A DNA stretch of 64,000 bases, taken from Kudoa neothunni (lineage: Eukaryota; Cnidaria). The stretch is taken from assembly GCA_964304625.1 (NCBI GenBank), contig OZ199840.1, positions 2,170,001 to 2,234,000 of the forward strand, in the 5' to 3' direction. How positions within the stretch are numbered: position 1 is the stretch's first letter; every line of letters begins with the position of its first letter. The notes below the pieces were generated by a model. The model did not search any database and had not been told where the DNA came from. It saw nothing but the letters and a program-made list of their open reading frames with translations. Below, piece by piece: positions 24,772-36,399 of the stretch. The translations under genes were made by a program, and so were the position numbers.

Positions 24772-25179
24772 GATGAACCCACTGACTTTCCTTACAGGGA
24801 AACTATTTGGCATTTGATTTATATAGCTGGAAATACACGACATGATATATGTTATATTACAATTAGCTTGTCTCAATATTCCAACAATACCACCAAGTTA
24901 CACGTTAGAATCCTCAAATATCTCAAGTCTTAGATCAACTATAAGCTAGTATACAAACCATATAACAATATAACCCTATTTGGATAATCAGATGCAGATT
25001 GGACAAACGAGGAACTCAATTAGGGGCTACGAAATTAAACTTTACGATAATTCAAGTACAATTACATGGAAAACTAGAAAACTGCAATCAGTTGTTGTTA
25101 TGTACATAATCTCTTCCCAGCCCTGTACACAAACCTGGTAATTAGTTGAGTAATCCATTTAATTCATTTTTCACATTCA

Positions 25180-25464
25180 TTGTATTTTTGTGTCAACGTG
25201 TTTTCCCTTGCTAACGTTTTGCTAAACTTGGACACAACAGTTATTTTTGCAATTTGTGAAGCCGAATTCATGACGTTTACTGAAGTAAATAAAAAGACTC
25301 AATACCTACTCCATCTACTAGAAGATCTCAACTTGAAAATCATTACGCGTATTATTATTAATTGTGATAATACTGTCTCAATCCCCTTGGCCGATGTAAA
25401 AACCACCTACAAATCCAAACATATCGACCTTAAGTCCATTATCTACGAGATTAAACTAATGTAA
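25180..25464 (+). pseudogene. Copia RNase H C-terminal fragment
   Basis: The frame contains C-E-A-E-F-M-T-F-T-E-V (equivalent of the usual A-E-A-E-Y), then I-N-C-D-N-T-V-S-I-P-L-A and K-S-K-H-I-D-L, the diagnostic end of copia RNase H. It follows a likely insertion that separates it from the first RNase H part. A stop at 25462 ends the element's coding region. Confidence 0.8.
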
Positions 25465-25574
25465 CATATGTCGTAACTGAGCTAAACTATTTGGATCTAT
25501 TCATTAAAGTACCGAACCAAGTAGGGCAATGTGTAAATATTGATTGGTTATTTCCAAAGATCAAAGAGAAGGGG

Positions 25575-25700
25575 TGTTAATCCTATACACTCCATCTTAA
25601 GTAAAAACCAGCAAGAAAGCATACGAACGATTGTTGTCGGGATTTTCAAGTGTTAATGTGATATACGAAAACATGTTATGCGTTGTACATTGTTTCTTTT
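25575..25700 (+). repeat. Probable 3' LTR start of the copia element
   Basis: About 110 bp after the RNase H end a purine tract (AAAGAGAAGGGG, 25563-25574) is followed directly by TGTTAATCC. A polypurine tract next to a TG start is the expected boundary of a 3' LTR. The right end of the LTR was not determined because no 5' partner was identified; the end given is arbitrary. Confidence 0.45.
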
Positions 25701-25799
25701 GACGCCATAACTGAATACCACCTCAACACCTGGCCGTGGTTGGTATTTCCTTCCCAAGAAAATTATCTTTATTAGAATTTCGCCAATTACAATCGTTAA

Positions 25800-25933
25800 A
25801 AGTATGGTGCTTCAAAGAAATGTTAATTTGGTTGTTCCTGTGTGTTAATTAAAAACATTAATATTTTTTGAATGTTATTAAGAAAGTGCTCAATGATTAA
25901 TATTCCCAAGCAAGGTCGGGCCATTCGCTCTAG
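25800..25933 (+). repeat. Helitron-like repeat 3' fragment, subfamily 2
   Basis: The segment with TTTTTGAATGTTATTAAGAAAG and CCCAAGCAAGGTCGGG ends GCTCTAG followed by T, matching the ends of the copies at 21481 and 36399. No matching 5' part was seen directly upstream, where the copia remnant lies, so the copy may have been split by that element. Confidence 0.6.
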
Positions 25934-26550
25934 TCTTTTTATAAAGCCATAAACCAATTAGTATATCCTGGTATTTTGCGAGGCATCATGAGTAATTTTT
26001 CATCTTTACTGAGGGGAACTTATTGAGAATCCTCTATTTATTTGTTTTCATCAATTCCATCACCCTTTCGTTTGTAGATCAATATCTACATTTTCTCCAT
26101 TCGAGTATTCTTCTTAATTTGGAATAGAACGGTCGTTATAATGTTAAAACAACTAATCTTTATGTTTAAAACAATATTCAAGGCATATCTTGCTTTTACT
26201 TCAATAGTCATTATTTCAAGTTTAGCAGTTGATTTACTTGTTACTTTTTGATAATATTTCTTTAATTCGATTTTTGGAATAGAGTTAAAATGTTTCTACC
26301 GTCTTTTATAGTGCGAGCTATAATCTCCATAGTTATGAAAAAAAATCATAACACACGGGCCATAATCTCCTTTATTATGGAGAAAATTCATTACGCACGA
26401 CGTATGAAATGCATGAAAACAATTGATAATTGCAAATAATTGCATATTTACGCTGAGAAAGAGACACACGTTAACTCAAATACGACCACAACAACTAGAA
26501 TATAATGCATAATCCGTCAAAATGAGCGGCCGATTAATTATACTGTTTGT

Positions 26551-26853
26551 TTATTCTCTAGGGATATAACATCTCCCCTCTGTTGAGAAATTGATTCCTG
26601 GTATTTTTGGAACAATTTTCTTTCTTGTTGGTCTTCGATTCTGTTGATGACCTGTAGTCAATGAGGTAGGACTTAACGAATTTTGTGATGAATTGGAAGT
26701 ATGGAAGGAATCTTCAGTTGATGATCTGATTTCGGGGCTTAGCTCTAGATTGTGTGTTGTACATTTTTTCCATGGTATTATATCATCATTATGAACAGTC
26801 TTATGTTTATCATTAATTTGAACAGTGTATGTAACACTACCAAGTCGTCTCAC
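26551..26853 (-). pseudogene. Integrase C-terminal fragment (element C)
   Basis: The 100-residue frame starts R-R-L-G-S-V-T-Y-T-V-Q-I and contains V-H-N-D-D-I-I-P-W, the chromodomain-like or GPY/F-region end of gypsy integrases (V-H-x-D-x-L-x-P in relatives). It ends just before the proposed LTR start. It is separated from the integrase core by stops. Confidence 0.65.
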
Positions 26854-27386
26854 TATTCTAGCACTTTCAAATGTATTTGTTAAATAATTCTTTACGTTCT
26901 CGATTTCTCCATCAAAAAATGGCCTGAAATTATTAAAGGACTTTGGAACAATATCTTTTTCAGCTGGGGTTAGACACGAAAACTCGAGCCTTGATGGTTG
27001 TTTTAAAAACCTTTTAGCTGGTATTCCATTTGTGATGGAATGAGGAGTATTTCGATACCAAAATAGGAACTTGGTTATATCGATTGCAGAAATTATTTCA
27101 ACGTTTGTACATATCTCTCTGTCATGCCATTCGATTGCGGATGATAAGGTGGAATCGTCTTATGCTTTATTTGGTAAAATTCGCAAAAGTCACGAAATGT
27201 GTGACTAATGAATTAGGGGCCGTTATCACTTACTATTAGTTTAGGCAAATTAAACCTACTGAAGAAATCATTAAATCTTTGAATTATGCTATTGGTTACC
27301 ATATCGTTCACATTGTAAACTTCAAGCCATCGCGAATAAGCATCTACGATTATCGGAAAGTAGCATGATTTGAATTCCGAATAATC

Positions 27387-27411
27387 TATATATATATATA
27401 TATATATATAT
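27387..27411. repeat. (TA)n microsatellite
   Basis: An uninterrupted TA run of about 12 units lies inside the integrase region of element C and further disrupts it. Confidence 0.9.
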
Positions 27412-27537
27412 TCTATCCATCGGAGAAAGAGCTAGTTCTCATGACAAGAACAAGGTTTTTGGTGGTGATTTCGAATATTTCCTTCAGTTCTCAAAGGCAT
27501 CACACATGCTTGGAATGCCATTGTCCGTTTCTGGAGA

Positions 27538-28185
27538 TTACATATATGTTCTAGACAATGATTCCAACTGCTGTAAAACGAGATGACTCCGATGTAATCC
27601 ATCCAAAATATATTTTCTTAGTTTTATTGAGATTACCACTTTGTTTCCACATATTAAACTCCCATTTGAAATCGTTGGTTCATCTTTTCGTTTGAAATAT
27701 GGCATCAATTTTGGATTCGTTTGAGTGTTTGACCAACCATTGATAATAGAATTTTTTAGTAGCCTTAAAATATTATCATTATCAGTTTTGGTTTGGACCG
27801 TTTCAGCAGATAAGTGCAAGGAATTTAAATAGGAGATTTGGAAACAATCAGATTCAATTTTGAATTCGGGATTATTAGCCAATGGAAGTCTCGAGAGTAC
27901 ATCAGCGTTGGCATTGTTTTTTCCGGAGCGAAAGGTCAGTTGGTAGTCATAATTTGATAAAAATATACGCCATCTTTGAAGTCTAGATGTAGAACTGGAA
28001 CGAATTCCCGTATTTCGTTTAAGCAATATCGATACTGGATTATTGTCAGTAAGTATAGTAAATTTCCGTCCATACGCATAACGTTGAAATTTCTTTACTG
28101 CGAATACAACAGAAAGAGCTTCTTTTTCAAGTTGGCTGTAATTTTTTCAGCATTATTCAAGGATTTCGAGGCAAACATTTGCTAG
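27538..28185 (-). pseudogene. RNase H end and integrase zinc region (element C)
   Basis: The open part 28026-27538 shows R-L-Q-R-W-R-I-F-L-S-N-Y-D-Y and N-A-N-A-D-V-L-S-R-L-P, the standard end of gypsy RNase H. It then leads into the integrase N-terminal region (L-H-R-S-H-L-V-L-Q-Q, where relatives have an H-x-x-x-x-H pattern). Upstream RNase H pieces (up to 28185) lie in other frames. Confidence 0.8.
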
Positions 28186-28361
28186 AAAGTAGGGCCTTTT
28201 TGGTATTAATAAACGCATTATCGCATTGCTGGGTCCAAATGAATGTTGAATTTACCGTAGTAGTTGATCAATCCCAACCGTAATCTCAACTCATCTACGT
28301 TGGTAGGTGATGGACATTCAGTAATGGCCTTAGTTTTATCAAGCATCGGGTTTATTCCTTC

Positions 28362-29388
28362 ATGAGTAATAGGATGTTCCAAATATATAAAATCAAAGCT
28401 TTTATTGAGACCAACTCAGAAGCCCACAGCTACGATGCATTTGCACAAAAAAAGGGGCGTCATCCGATAAATAATACGATTCTCGAAAACAGAGTGGGAG
28501 AAATCGTTGGTCGAGATAACAGCCTAACACAAGTCGGCATAAAAAAATACTCGCGAGGGAGGATGTAAACCTGTCCAACAATACTGTTTGCTGACTGATA
28601 AAATCCGCTGGACTAACGAGAACACGTCTTAAACTAAAGGCCTCCGTTATTTTGACGGATTCTCACAAAAGAACGGTAGCAGAATATACTTCCAAGATTA
28701 TAGGTCTGAGGAGAAAGAACATTGTTTTTTTGGACGAATGCTGATTCAATCTCCACGTATCGAATAATTATGGTTACTCGGAACCCAAAAAAGACGCAAT
28801 CGACATGGTACGCCCTTTTAGGGACGAAATATATCGTTATGCGCTATTTTTTCCATTCGAGAAATAATTGGCCATAAAATTCTGGGTGGTGAATTTGATA
28901 GGACCCAATTTCTTGAATTTCTCGAAGAAATGATTTTAGAACGAAATATCTCTTCTGAACTTGTTCTTGTCATGGATAACGTTAGGTTTCATTACGTACA
29001 AGAGGTAAAAAGTCTGATGAGTACTAACTTAATTGAATGCCTATACTTGCCATCGTATTCTCCTCAGCTAAATCCTATTGAGAACGTGTTTTCTGTCTTA
29101 AAGGCAAAAGTCTCAAGTTACCGCCCAAAGTAGAGATGTTTTGGTTGATTACATCTTAAAATCCATGGATGAATTTAACCAAAACAACTCTCAATTTTTT
29201 AGAACTTTTTCAGAAAAATATGGAACAATGTATATGGAGGGTTGAACAATTAAATAGAACAATATTAGCTATTTTCCCTAATTTCGAGTTTATAAATATA
29301 ACCAGTATTTTTGCTTGATTTCAAATTATGTCTAACGCGCTTTTGATTAATTTTGAAGTGTTTCCGATTTATTATGAAATACCCTGTA
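28362..29388 (+). mobile_element. Tc1/mariner-type relic between gypsy and Helitron-like remnants
   Basis: The right end reads inward TACAGGGTATTTCATAATAA (29388 leftward), a typical mariner terminus. The left end near 28365 (TAGGATGTTCCAAATATA) is only a weak partner. The interior holds a transposase relic: an N-terminal HTH-like piece (28362-28568) and, after several stops, 28930-29133 with V-L-V-M-D-N-V-R-F-H-Y and L-P-S-Y-S-P-Q-L-N-P-I-E-N-V-F. It truncates gypsy remnant C on its left and touches a Helitron-like copy on its right. Confidence 0.75.
28930..29133 (+). pseudogene. Mariner transposase catalytic fragment
   Basis: A 67-residue open stretch has the second catalytic Asp in V-M-D-N-V-R-F-H and the following P-S-Y-S-P-Q-L-N-P-I-E-N-V-F motif, then a stop in the C-terminal helix region. 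The first Asp block lies in another frame upstream (near 28720-28745). Confidence 0.85.
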
Positions 29389-29600
29389 ATCGGATGAAGT
29401 AAATGTGCAACCATCTGCATTGAATTGAATCATTGAAACTTAAACATAACGGACGATTTCAATGAAATCTACAGACACAGTACTTGTGTTATAATGCTTC
29501 AATCTATCTGATTATAACGCATATCAACTCAATAATAATGCAAATATTGACATTTTTTCATACTTAAGCCCATTAATAGATTCTGTACAATTACATTAAA
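29389..29600 (-). repeat. Helitron-like repeat fragment, subfamily 2
   Basis: The minus strand matches about 35500-35760: the shared segment includes GTAGATTTCATTGAAA-CGTCCGTTATGTT and ATAATCAGATAGATTGAAGC. The copy is partial. Its left edge abuts the mariner TA at 29387-29388; the right edge fades near 29600. Confidence 0.65.
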
Positions 29601-30370
29601 ACTCCAGACATTAGGAGTTTACTCAAACTGACACGCCAATCTTACACCTAAAGGGCTAAAGTACGTTTTAATGGATAACCTTTGGCATTTTTCGCTAGCG
29701 CGCCAGAAACAAGAAAAACAAAATTAAAAAACGATAATAATAAATTCTAATATTGGTAATTTGGTTGATAGTTTCTATATAGGGAGAAAAACGATTTTTA
29801 AAAATAATTTTTAAGTTTGTAGACTTCCAAGTAAGAACCTACTAATTCAGATTTCTTATTAGCTATACCGTAATGAATCGGTCGTACATAATCCCCTTGG
29901 GGATGAGGAATTGTACCTACTACCGGTCCCGGCCGGAGAGTACGTACTTTTTTGCGCACAAATATATTAAAACACAGAACTAGCTATAACGTAATGATTA
30001 ATGAAAAGAAATTTTTTTTTGTTTAACAGTACGATTTAAAAATTAATAAACATCTGGAATATAATAACACGTTAACTCCCATTTTTTGAGCCATGATATT
30101 TAAAATAGTTGCCAAGCCCTTCTAAATAAAATAAGGCCATCTCTGAATTGTTGGGGAGGGACTGTCATTGCGCCATTAATATTTCTATGAATTGGAGAGT
30201 ACATCGTTATAAACCATACTACTACGTATCAACAACATGTGTCTATGTTTATCCTTCATTTTTCAACTATCACATTGATGTATTTATAAAACTTATTACC
30301 CGTTTAATCGTAATAAAAAAAGAAAGAAAACGCTTAATTTAATCACGCGATCAGAGCTAAAAGGTACGTA
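29600..30370. other. AT-rich intergenic sequence
   Basis: No coding region or repeat end that I can support. A short plus-strand frame at 30148-30342 has no recognisable domain and ends in a Lys-rich run. Confidence 0.4.
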
Positions 30371-30373
30371 ACC

Positions 30374-31722
30374 AGGGTTGCCCCACGATTTTTGTAAATC
30401 GTACCAAAAACAGAAAAAATAATTCATAGGATTTATTTATATATTAAAATGTTAATTCATTATCACTGTCCCCTCATCAAATAGGTTTATTTTTGCCCAT
30501 CATTTTAGTTAATTAGTCATATGGATTCCATCTCATGCGACTTGCGTCTCTCAGTAAACATTCAGTATACAGTAGAGAATTTATTGTTTCATCTTCCAAT
30601 ATAAATCTGTTTTTTAACTTAGTTTTATTTACCAAGGAAAATAATCTCTCAGAAGATCCAGGCGAAAGAGGCAAAGCAAGTAGACAGCATTAATTTTGAC
30701 AGTAATCGATACTTAAATGTTTCTCTTTTTCTTTCATTTGTAACCACATATCAATATTCCTTTTGGTCTTTTTCAATGGAATGAGCGTTATTGTACTATC
30801 TAAGTTCTATATATTCATTATCCAAATTTAAGTACTCATCTTCCGCAATTATATTTGGAAATCCCTTTAAGAGAGTTGTAATGTAATGGGGTCTTTCTTC
30901 ATTGACATTTTCAGAATGCATATCTCCAAATATTCGCAAACACATAAATCTTGCGATGTTTAGAAACCTTTGAAATATCTGCATCGTCAGTAATAAATGG
31001 AAATCCAGAATTTTGTTAAGAAAGTAAATATGATCTCGGGTGTTTATTCCAGTAATATTTTTATTCTAAATTGATTCTACTATTGTCCCATAATAAAACT
31101 TATCCGGAAGAATATAATTTAAGAAGTATTTAAAATTATATCCTTCAGAAGGTGTTATTGTTTGACCAGACTACAAAAAAATCATTAATTTTTGTTTTAA
31201 TATTATCAAAAGAATTCCTTTGTTTAAGAACTCTAAACTCTCAGCTTGTAATTCAACGCTGAGTTTTTTGGTCATGGGTAAGAAAAAAGTTAAAAAAGCA
31301 TAATGTTTAATTTATGGGTTTAAATTAGGTGAAAATATTTTAGGTGCGGGTTTAGTCTTGTTTTCTTATTGTCCAACCTTGAGGAACGTTGTGAGAACTG
31401 TCCATTCTGCCAATATTTTTTAATAATTTTCTCAAGAGACAGCCATCTTGTGCAGCAGAGATACAATACTATCTGATGTTCGATGCTGAATAAATATCAT
31501 AATTCGTTGTTTATTTTGACATTTTGAGCTATTTGAGATATATATTAGCGGATACTCTGCGACAAGTCTTCTAATTCATTTTCTCCCCATGTGGCATGTA
31601 CTTTTAATAATTCTATCTCGAAATTCATTGACCTTAAAACGTACCAACTTGCGCCGAAGTCATCCAAAAGTACCAAAACATTTATTAGGGCGAAAATGTA
31701 CCAACTCAGGCAACCATGTGCG
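30374..31722 (-). mobile_element. hAT-type transposon relic with dimerisation domain
   Basis: The end CAGGGTTGCCCCACG at 30374 and, read inward from about 31722, CATGGTTGCCTGAG form short imperfect inverted repeats (CAxGGTTGCC). Near the left end the minus strand reads a typical hAT C-terminal dimerisation helix, about 30690-30513: L-P-L-S-P-G-S-S-E-R-L-F-S-L-V-N-K-T-K-L, ending at a stop at 30513. Further upstream, 30984-30796 holds another frame fragment of the same strand. The catalytic core was not assembled; many stops occur. Confidence 0.6.
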
Positions 31723-31873
31723 TAACGTACAACCGATCCTCACGTGACTTTTTATTTTTCGTTTTTTCTTACTAATTAGGCTTATAAATTATTTAAAGCG
31801 AATTATAATAATAACAACATTAAATCATTTTTAATACGAGAAAACCTTTTAATATGTAAAATAAATAAGGTAC

Positions 31874-32513
31874 CTACGAGTGGTCCATTATTTTATGCCG
31901 AAATTTGCGTTTAATTACGCCCCAAATGGCTTCGATTTTATTAGTATGGACTCCATCTCTAATTTTAAATTGAACGCTGTGGTTTACAGATTCGTGTTTA
32001 TAACCAAGAGATTCAAGCGAATTATAACCACGCCATTTATCTCTCGACATTATGGAACTGCGGACCACAAAAGTGCTACTAATATTTTCAAGAGTTGACT
32101 GATCTCTCACTTCAGTAAAAACTTGGAAAATGTTATTATTCTCATCAACCCCGCCAACAATCCAGACGTTTTGGTTAAGAAAAATCCTTCCCTGATAGTA
32201 TTTTCTTTTACAGATGTTGGATTCATCGATCTGCACAATGACATCCATTCCTCCAATTCAAATCCTGTACAAATTGAAATATTCCACATAGATTTCTCTA
32301 ATGTAGTTTTTCCAATTAACTATTGTTTCTCTAGAACCAATTTGTAGCTGCCTCATTAGCATATTATATGACATTGGAGCAGTTTGAAACCTTAGAAAAA
32401 GTTCCTCTACGTAGGCTTATTCTTCCCCCGCATATATCACATCGGAACCTATAACCATCAGCTACAGTATCTTTTTTCAGGCGCATCACTAAATTGCATT
32501 TTTCGCAAGTTTT
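31874..32513 (-). pseudogene. Merlin (IS1016/IS1595-like) transposase relic
   Basis: A zinc-ribbon-like N-terminus (32513-32400) shows C-E-K-C ... C-D-I-C-G-G-R. After a frameshift near 32400 and one in-frame TGA near 32262, the DDE domain runs 32248-31874: V-I-V-Q-I-D-E-S-N with K-R-K-Y-Y-Q-G-R, then V-W-I-V-G-G-V, R-D-K-W-R-G-Y, and V-N-H-S-V-Q-F with H-T-N-K-I-E-A-I-W. This is the Merlin layout (ribbon plus IS1595-type DDE). The second catalytic Asp is preserved as R-D-K-W where many relatives have S-D-x-W. TIRs were not identified. Confidence 0.85.
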
Positions 32514-32685
32514 CTATTTTTGGAGCAATCCTAAGACTCGCTTACAAGAAATAAATTTTTTCATTTTCTCTTTTGAGAATATAAAAATCTTCTAAATTCT
32601 TTAAAGCAATTATTGAAAGTGAAAAATCCCCTTCTATAGCGCACAACTAAAATGTTCGAAAAGTGCCGAAGGCTACCCACTAAAC

Positions 32686-34990
32686 CAGGGGTGGGCAAAC
32701 CTTTTTGGTACGCGGGTCGCACCTACAAAAAATAGCTTTTTGTACTGATAAAAGATAGAAAATGTTTTAATCTCATTCTCTATCGATTAAAGGATAACCT
32801 TCAGTTCCATGCGCCCATCTTTATATTATTTTGTTTATAAATTTTGTTGTTATGCATGCTACATTTTTTAAAAAAGCATTACCTACCGACCGACATAATA
32901 AAATAAGTTAATGGTTTGACGAAATTACACAAATTGTAGCAGGTTTTACAACAAAATAATAGGGAGGTGGACGCGCGAATCCAATGGTTAGCCGTTAAGG
33001 GTTAAAATAAAATTTAATATTTTCCTAAATATTTTTACTTACTACAACCCTAAGTATTACTTACACAGGAAGAAATTTCTAAGTCGTATCAGCTATTAAA
33101 ATGGCCCTTATTCCAAAAATTTGAAATAATTCGTCTTCTTAAAAACAACATAAAGTATTCTAATTATAAAATTTTCCATAATAGTTTAATTTAATAAGGA
33201 GATTTTTCATTCGCGAGTGAATAAAAACAAACATCATAAAAAATATAACACTAAATAAAAAGAACTAATGTGATTTATGGAACAGGCAGTTATCATTAAT
33301 GATTTTTTCAAAATCAGGTTTTAATGAGCTTCTACTTATTCTCAAAATCGAGTGATGATTGGAGTCTGTCTTTATCGCACTATTATGAGACTTGTTTATT
33401 TTCATTACAGAGAACATTTTCTCACATATGTATGTTGATGCAAAAATAACAAACATTCTTTTAACAAACCTCAAATTATGGAACTTATCACTGTTGAGAG
33501 CAGAGTATGAGCTAATCAAACTTTTTGTATTGAAGATTTTTTTAAGGGAAATATCGTCTTGCAAGCCTATTGATTCTAACTGTAGTTCTTCTGGGATGGT
33601 TCAATGTCACTGTCGATTAACCTAAAATCGGAAAATCTTCTGGTTAACTCTTCTTTAACCCTATTAGCTGGGAACTATAATTATCACATAATGTTTTATG
33701 GGGATTTTAACCCTTCAATGTTGGAAAATGGACAAAGTTTTGATTTTTAAATTGATTGGAAAATAATTGAAATTTTATTTGGAACTTAAATCCTTTCAAA
33801 TATAACTCGTGAGAAAATAAACCATTTCCTTGTAATTTTGCATAATAGTCATTCGTCTTTTCCATTATATCTACGGCGAATGCGAAATCACACAACCATG
33901 CATGATTTTTGATTTTATCAACAAAATCGCAACCAGTGTCCGTTATGTTTAAAAAAGAGGGAATTTTCCGTTTTCAGGGCCTATACTCTACTTAGGACTT
34001 TACCTATACTTAACCATCGTACATTAGTGTAATAGAGTACATCGGTAAAAATCAGATTCAATGTCCTCTAAAAAGCTCCTAAATTGTCTATGTAGTAGAG
34101 TTCTTTATCTTATCACATTAGCAGCACACATTACAGGGTCCAAAACATTCTTAAATTTCAATGAAGATGTACACAAGCTTTCTTGCTGTATAATATAATC
34201 AAATGACGAAATTTTTTATGATGGAAAATCTTCGTTGATTTTATCATTCATCAATTTTATTGGCCCAGAGCGTTTTTCCCACGAATGAAGGCGCACCATT
34301 AGTAGGGGCATTGGTGAGTTTGTCCAAGTTTAAAACCAGAATTATTCAAACTATTTATAAAATTATCCGATAAATCTTGTCCAGTTGTATGTAGTATTCT
34401 TCAAGGAATTCGGGTGCTAAGAGTTCCTAAGTAATTTCGAAATTATGATCTATTCCTTTTCCATAAATGAGTAATTGAGCGGTATCGGTAGCATCTGCAC
34501 TTTCGTCCAAAGCAATAGAATAATACAATAATACTCAAAGTCGGCGACTTTTTCGAACAAGATTTCTTGTGCATTTTGAGAAACATTTTCAATTCTTCCT
34601 GTGATATATTACAGTCAAATTTGAATGTTTGGTTTGATAATGGCGTTATAAGTTGTATTCTTTGTACACAACGATTGTATCCCGGAAAATCAAACACAGC
34701 TTTATTATTGATGTTGGTAAAAAAAGCACTTTTCAGTCCACTCGTGATTGAAACTTCGACATTCGTCTTCAATTTTTCTTTTTTTTGATAGATTGAAACT
34801 AGCCATCTCAACCAACGTTGTATACTAGAGAGTTTCGGCCCAGATTTTTAAAAACAAAGGTTTCAGCATAAGTATAAAAGGAGTAACCGCTTTTTGCAAT
34901 GTCATCTTTCGGCATATTTTTCACCTTTTTCTGAGAGCGGTATGTTTTGTTAGTTTACGTCACTTAATAATGGTAAAAAAATTTATCTCC
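32686..34990 (-). pseudogene. hAT transposase relic of the ZBED/GTF2IRD2-like group
   Basis: The dimerisation region is at 33564-33265: K-R-M-F-V-I-F-A-S-T-Y-I-C-E-K-M-F-S-V-M followed by K-I-N-K-S, a near-textbook match to ZBED/GTF2IRD2-like hAT proteins. Upstream, 33895-33707 has D-F-A-F-A-V-D-I-M-E-K-T-N-D and L-Q-G-N-G, also diagnostic. Fragments continue in shifted frames to about 34811. The downstream end lies close to CAGGGGTGGGCAAACC at 32686, a common hAT terminus; the other terminus was not found. Stops and frameshifts make it non-functional. Confidence 0.8.
33010..33120. repeat. Dispersed repeat, copy 1 (partner near 55455)
   Basis: The stretch containing ACAACCCTAAGTATTACTTA and GGAAGAAATTTC recurs at 55455-55560 with about one mismatch in ten by eye. 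It lies in the 3' part of the hAT relic, so the other copy may mark a second relic of that hAT family. Confidence 0.7.
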
Positions 34991-35213
34991 ATGTATATAA
35001 AATGTGAAATAATTTGAATAAAAAAATGTTCATCGATCAGTAGAGCCATGATTACCGGATAAACGAAGTCTCCATTACGATATTAAAAGTTGGTAGAAAA
35101 TAATTTATAGTGAGCTAATTATCTCACAATGAATTAACTTCTAAGGACAAATAAGGATAGATTTTTTAATTTTTATGACTGATGTTATGTATTAGATATT
35201 TGAGATCATCCTT

Positions 35214-36399
35214 TCTATATATATAAAGTAGTAGTGTGTGTGTATGCCCTAAATACGCACGTGCGGAGAATTTTTTCCTTATATAGAGCCATATGAAAAA
35301 TTTTTATAAATTTGTAATATTTAAAAAAATCGTTTAATTGTTTTCGGACTACTAAAGTTTCCAAAAGGTATTTATGAAATAGTGATGGTCGGTTTAAGTT
35401 AACTATCTCCCTTATGTACTCTATCATATGTTAATTGAACGATACCATCTGTCTTTATGTATAAGATTTGTGCGTTTATTTTATTGGTTGCTCAAATAAA
35501 TTCCTTATATCGAGAGTTTTAATGTAACTGACTTCATAAACACATTTTGAAGGCTCTATTAGTGGATTTATACACGAAAAAATGTCAATATTTGCATTAT
35601 TATTGATTTGGTTATGCGTATTATAATCAGATAGATTGAAGCACTACAACGCAAGTACTGTGTCCGTAGATTTCATTGAAACCGTCCGTTATGTTGAACT
35701 TTCAGTGATTCAATTCAGTGCAGGTGGTTGTATGGTTACTTCATCCGATTATTTATGTTGGATTGTCTAGGACCGGCTACCGCTCCACTTTCGGAACATA
35801 TATTAGGAAAATGAAATCTCCAATATGTCACCCGCTAGCGCGGCTTCCACATGTATTAACTTTACATTATTATTTTAGTCGCGTGGTAGTTTAGTTTAGT
35901 AGAACGTGTTTCTATGGCCGCATTTAATTTAACAATTAAAATTATTTGTTAGAAATAGCACATTAGAGTTTTTGCGGACCAAAGGATATTACTTTCTCCA
36001 TTTTTTTATCTCTTAAAAAGTTAGTGGTACACACAGTTATCGAGCGAGGCCAAAATTCGACTTTTAAAAATCCTCCGGGCCAAAAAATAACGTTTTAGAT
36101 AACACTTTAACGTGATTTAAATAATTCGGGAGTGAAAAAAATACGATGCTGACCTTAACTTATTTAGCGTTGGTGCCGAGCCACGAAATTTTAAATGAAC
36201 GCTAGGATTGGAAAACACCTTCAAAGAAATGAACACAATTTAAACTTCATAATCCAAATCGTTAAAGTATATTGCTTAAAAATTTCTAGTTATTTTGCAT
36301 CCATGGGTTAATTTTATGCTTAAATATATTTTTCGAATATTGTTAAGAAATGTATCTATGCGAAATCTTCCCCAAGCAACGCTGGGCAGTTCCCGCTAG
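35214..36399 (+). repeat. Helitron-like element, subfamily 2, near full length
   Basis: It begins TCTATATATATAAAGTAG, includes a GTGTGTGTATG tract, shares its whole length in pieces with copies at 18970-21481 and 61001-61837, and ends CCCGCTAG followed by T. TC at the 5' end and CTRR at the 3' end followed by T are Helitron hallmarks. The 3' end has a short potential stem (CCAAGC..GCTGGG). It encodes no Rep/helicase, so it would be non-autonomous. The 5' flanking base is T rather than A, so the exact start may be a few bases off. Confidence 0.65.

Larger units (their letters stand above)
21490..25700 (+). mobile_element. Ty1/copia-type retrotransposon, heavily degraded
   Basis: The plus strand shows the copia order. 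A gag region (about 21500-22250) has L-D-D-R-S-I-Q-L-I-M and later A-E-S-I-Y-R-Y-L and G-L-P-Y-N-Y. A possible protease remnant follows (I-D-C-G-A-K-T-N-H-I near 22840). Integrase fragments (about 23020-23480) include C-G-P-I-N-P-E and T-P-Y-E-P-F-T-G-K. Reverse transcriptase comes at about 24230-24760 (D-L-K-N-N-F-K-F-D-D-R-G-T-L-S-Y-F-L-G-T) and RNase H at about 24790-25464 (S-D-A-D-W, later C-D-N-T-V-S-I-P-L-A and S-K-H-I-D-L). Integrase before RT separates copia from gypsy. There are many stops and frame changes and at least one insertion near 25100-25240. Confidence 0.85.
26551..28360 (-). mobile_element. Ty3/gypsy-type retrotransposon remnant C (RT end to integrase)
   Basis: On the minus strand, 28360-28260 matches the end of RT (M-L-D-K-T-K-A-I-T-E-C-P-S-P-T-N and L-I-N-Y-Y-G-K-F), followed by RNase H and the tether (28185-27538). 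Integrase fragments follow at about 27420-27020 (V-S-D-N-G-P and H-P-Q-S-N-G-M-T-E-R), then the integrase C-terminus (26853-26551). A purine tract at about 26572-26580 next to a TGTTAT start at 26571 (minus strand) suggests a 3' LTR boundary. There are stops in the integrase. The 5' part is missing, cut by the mariner beginning near 28362. Confidence 0.8.
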
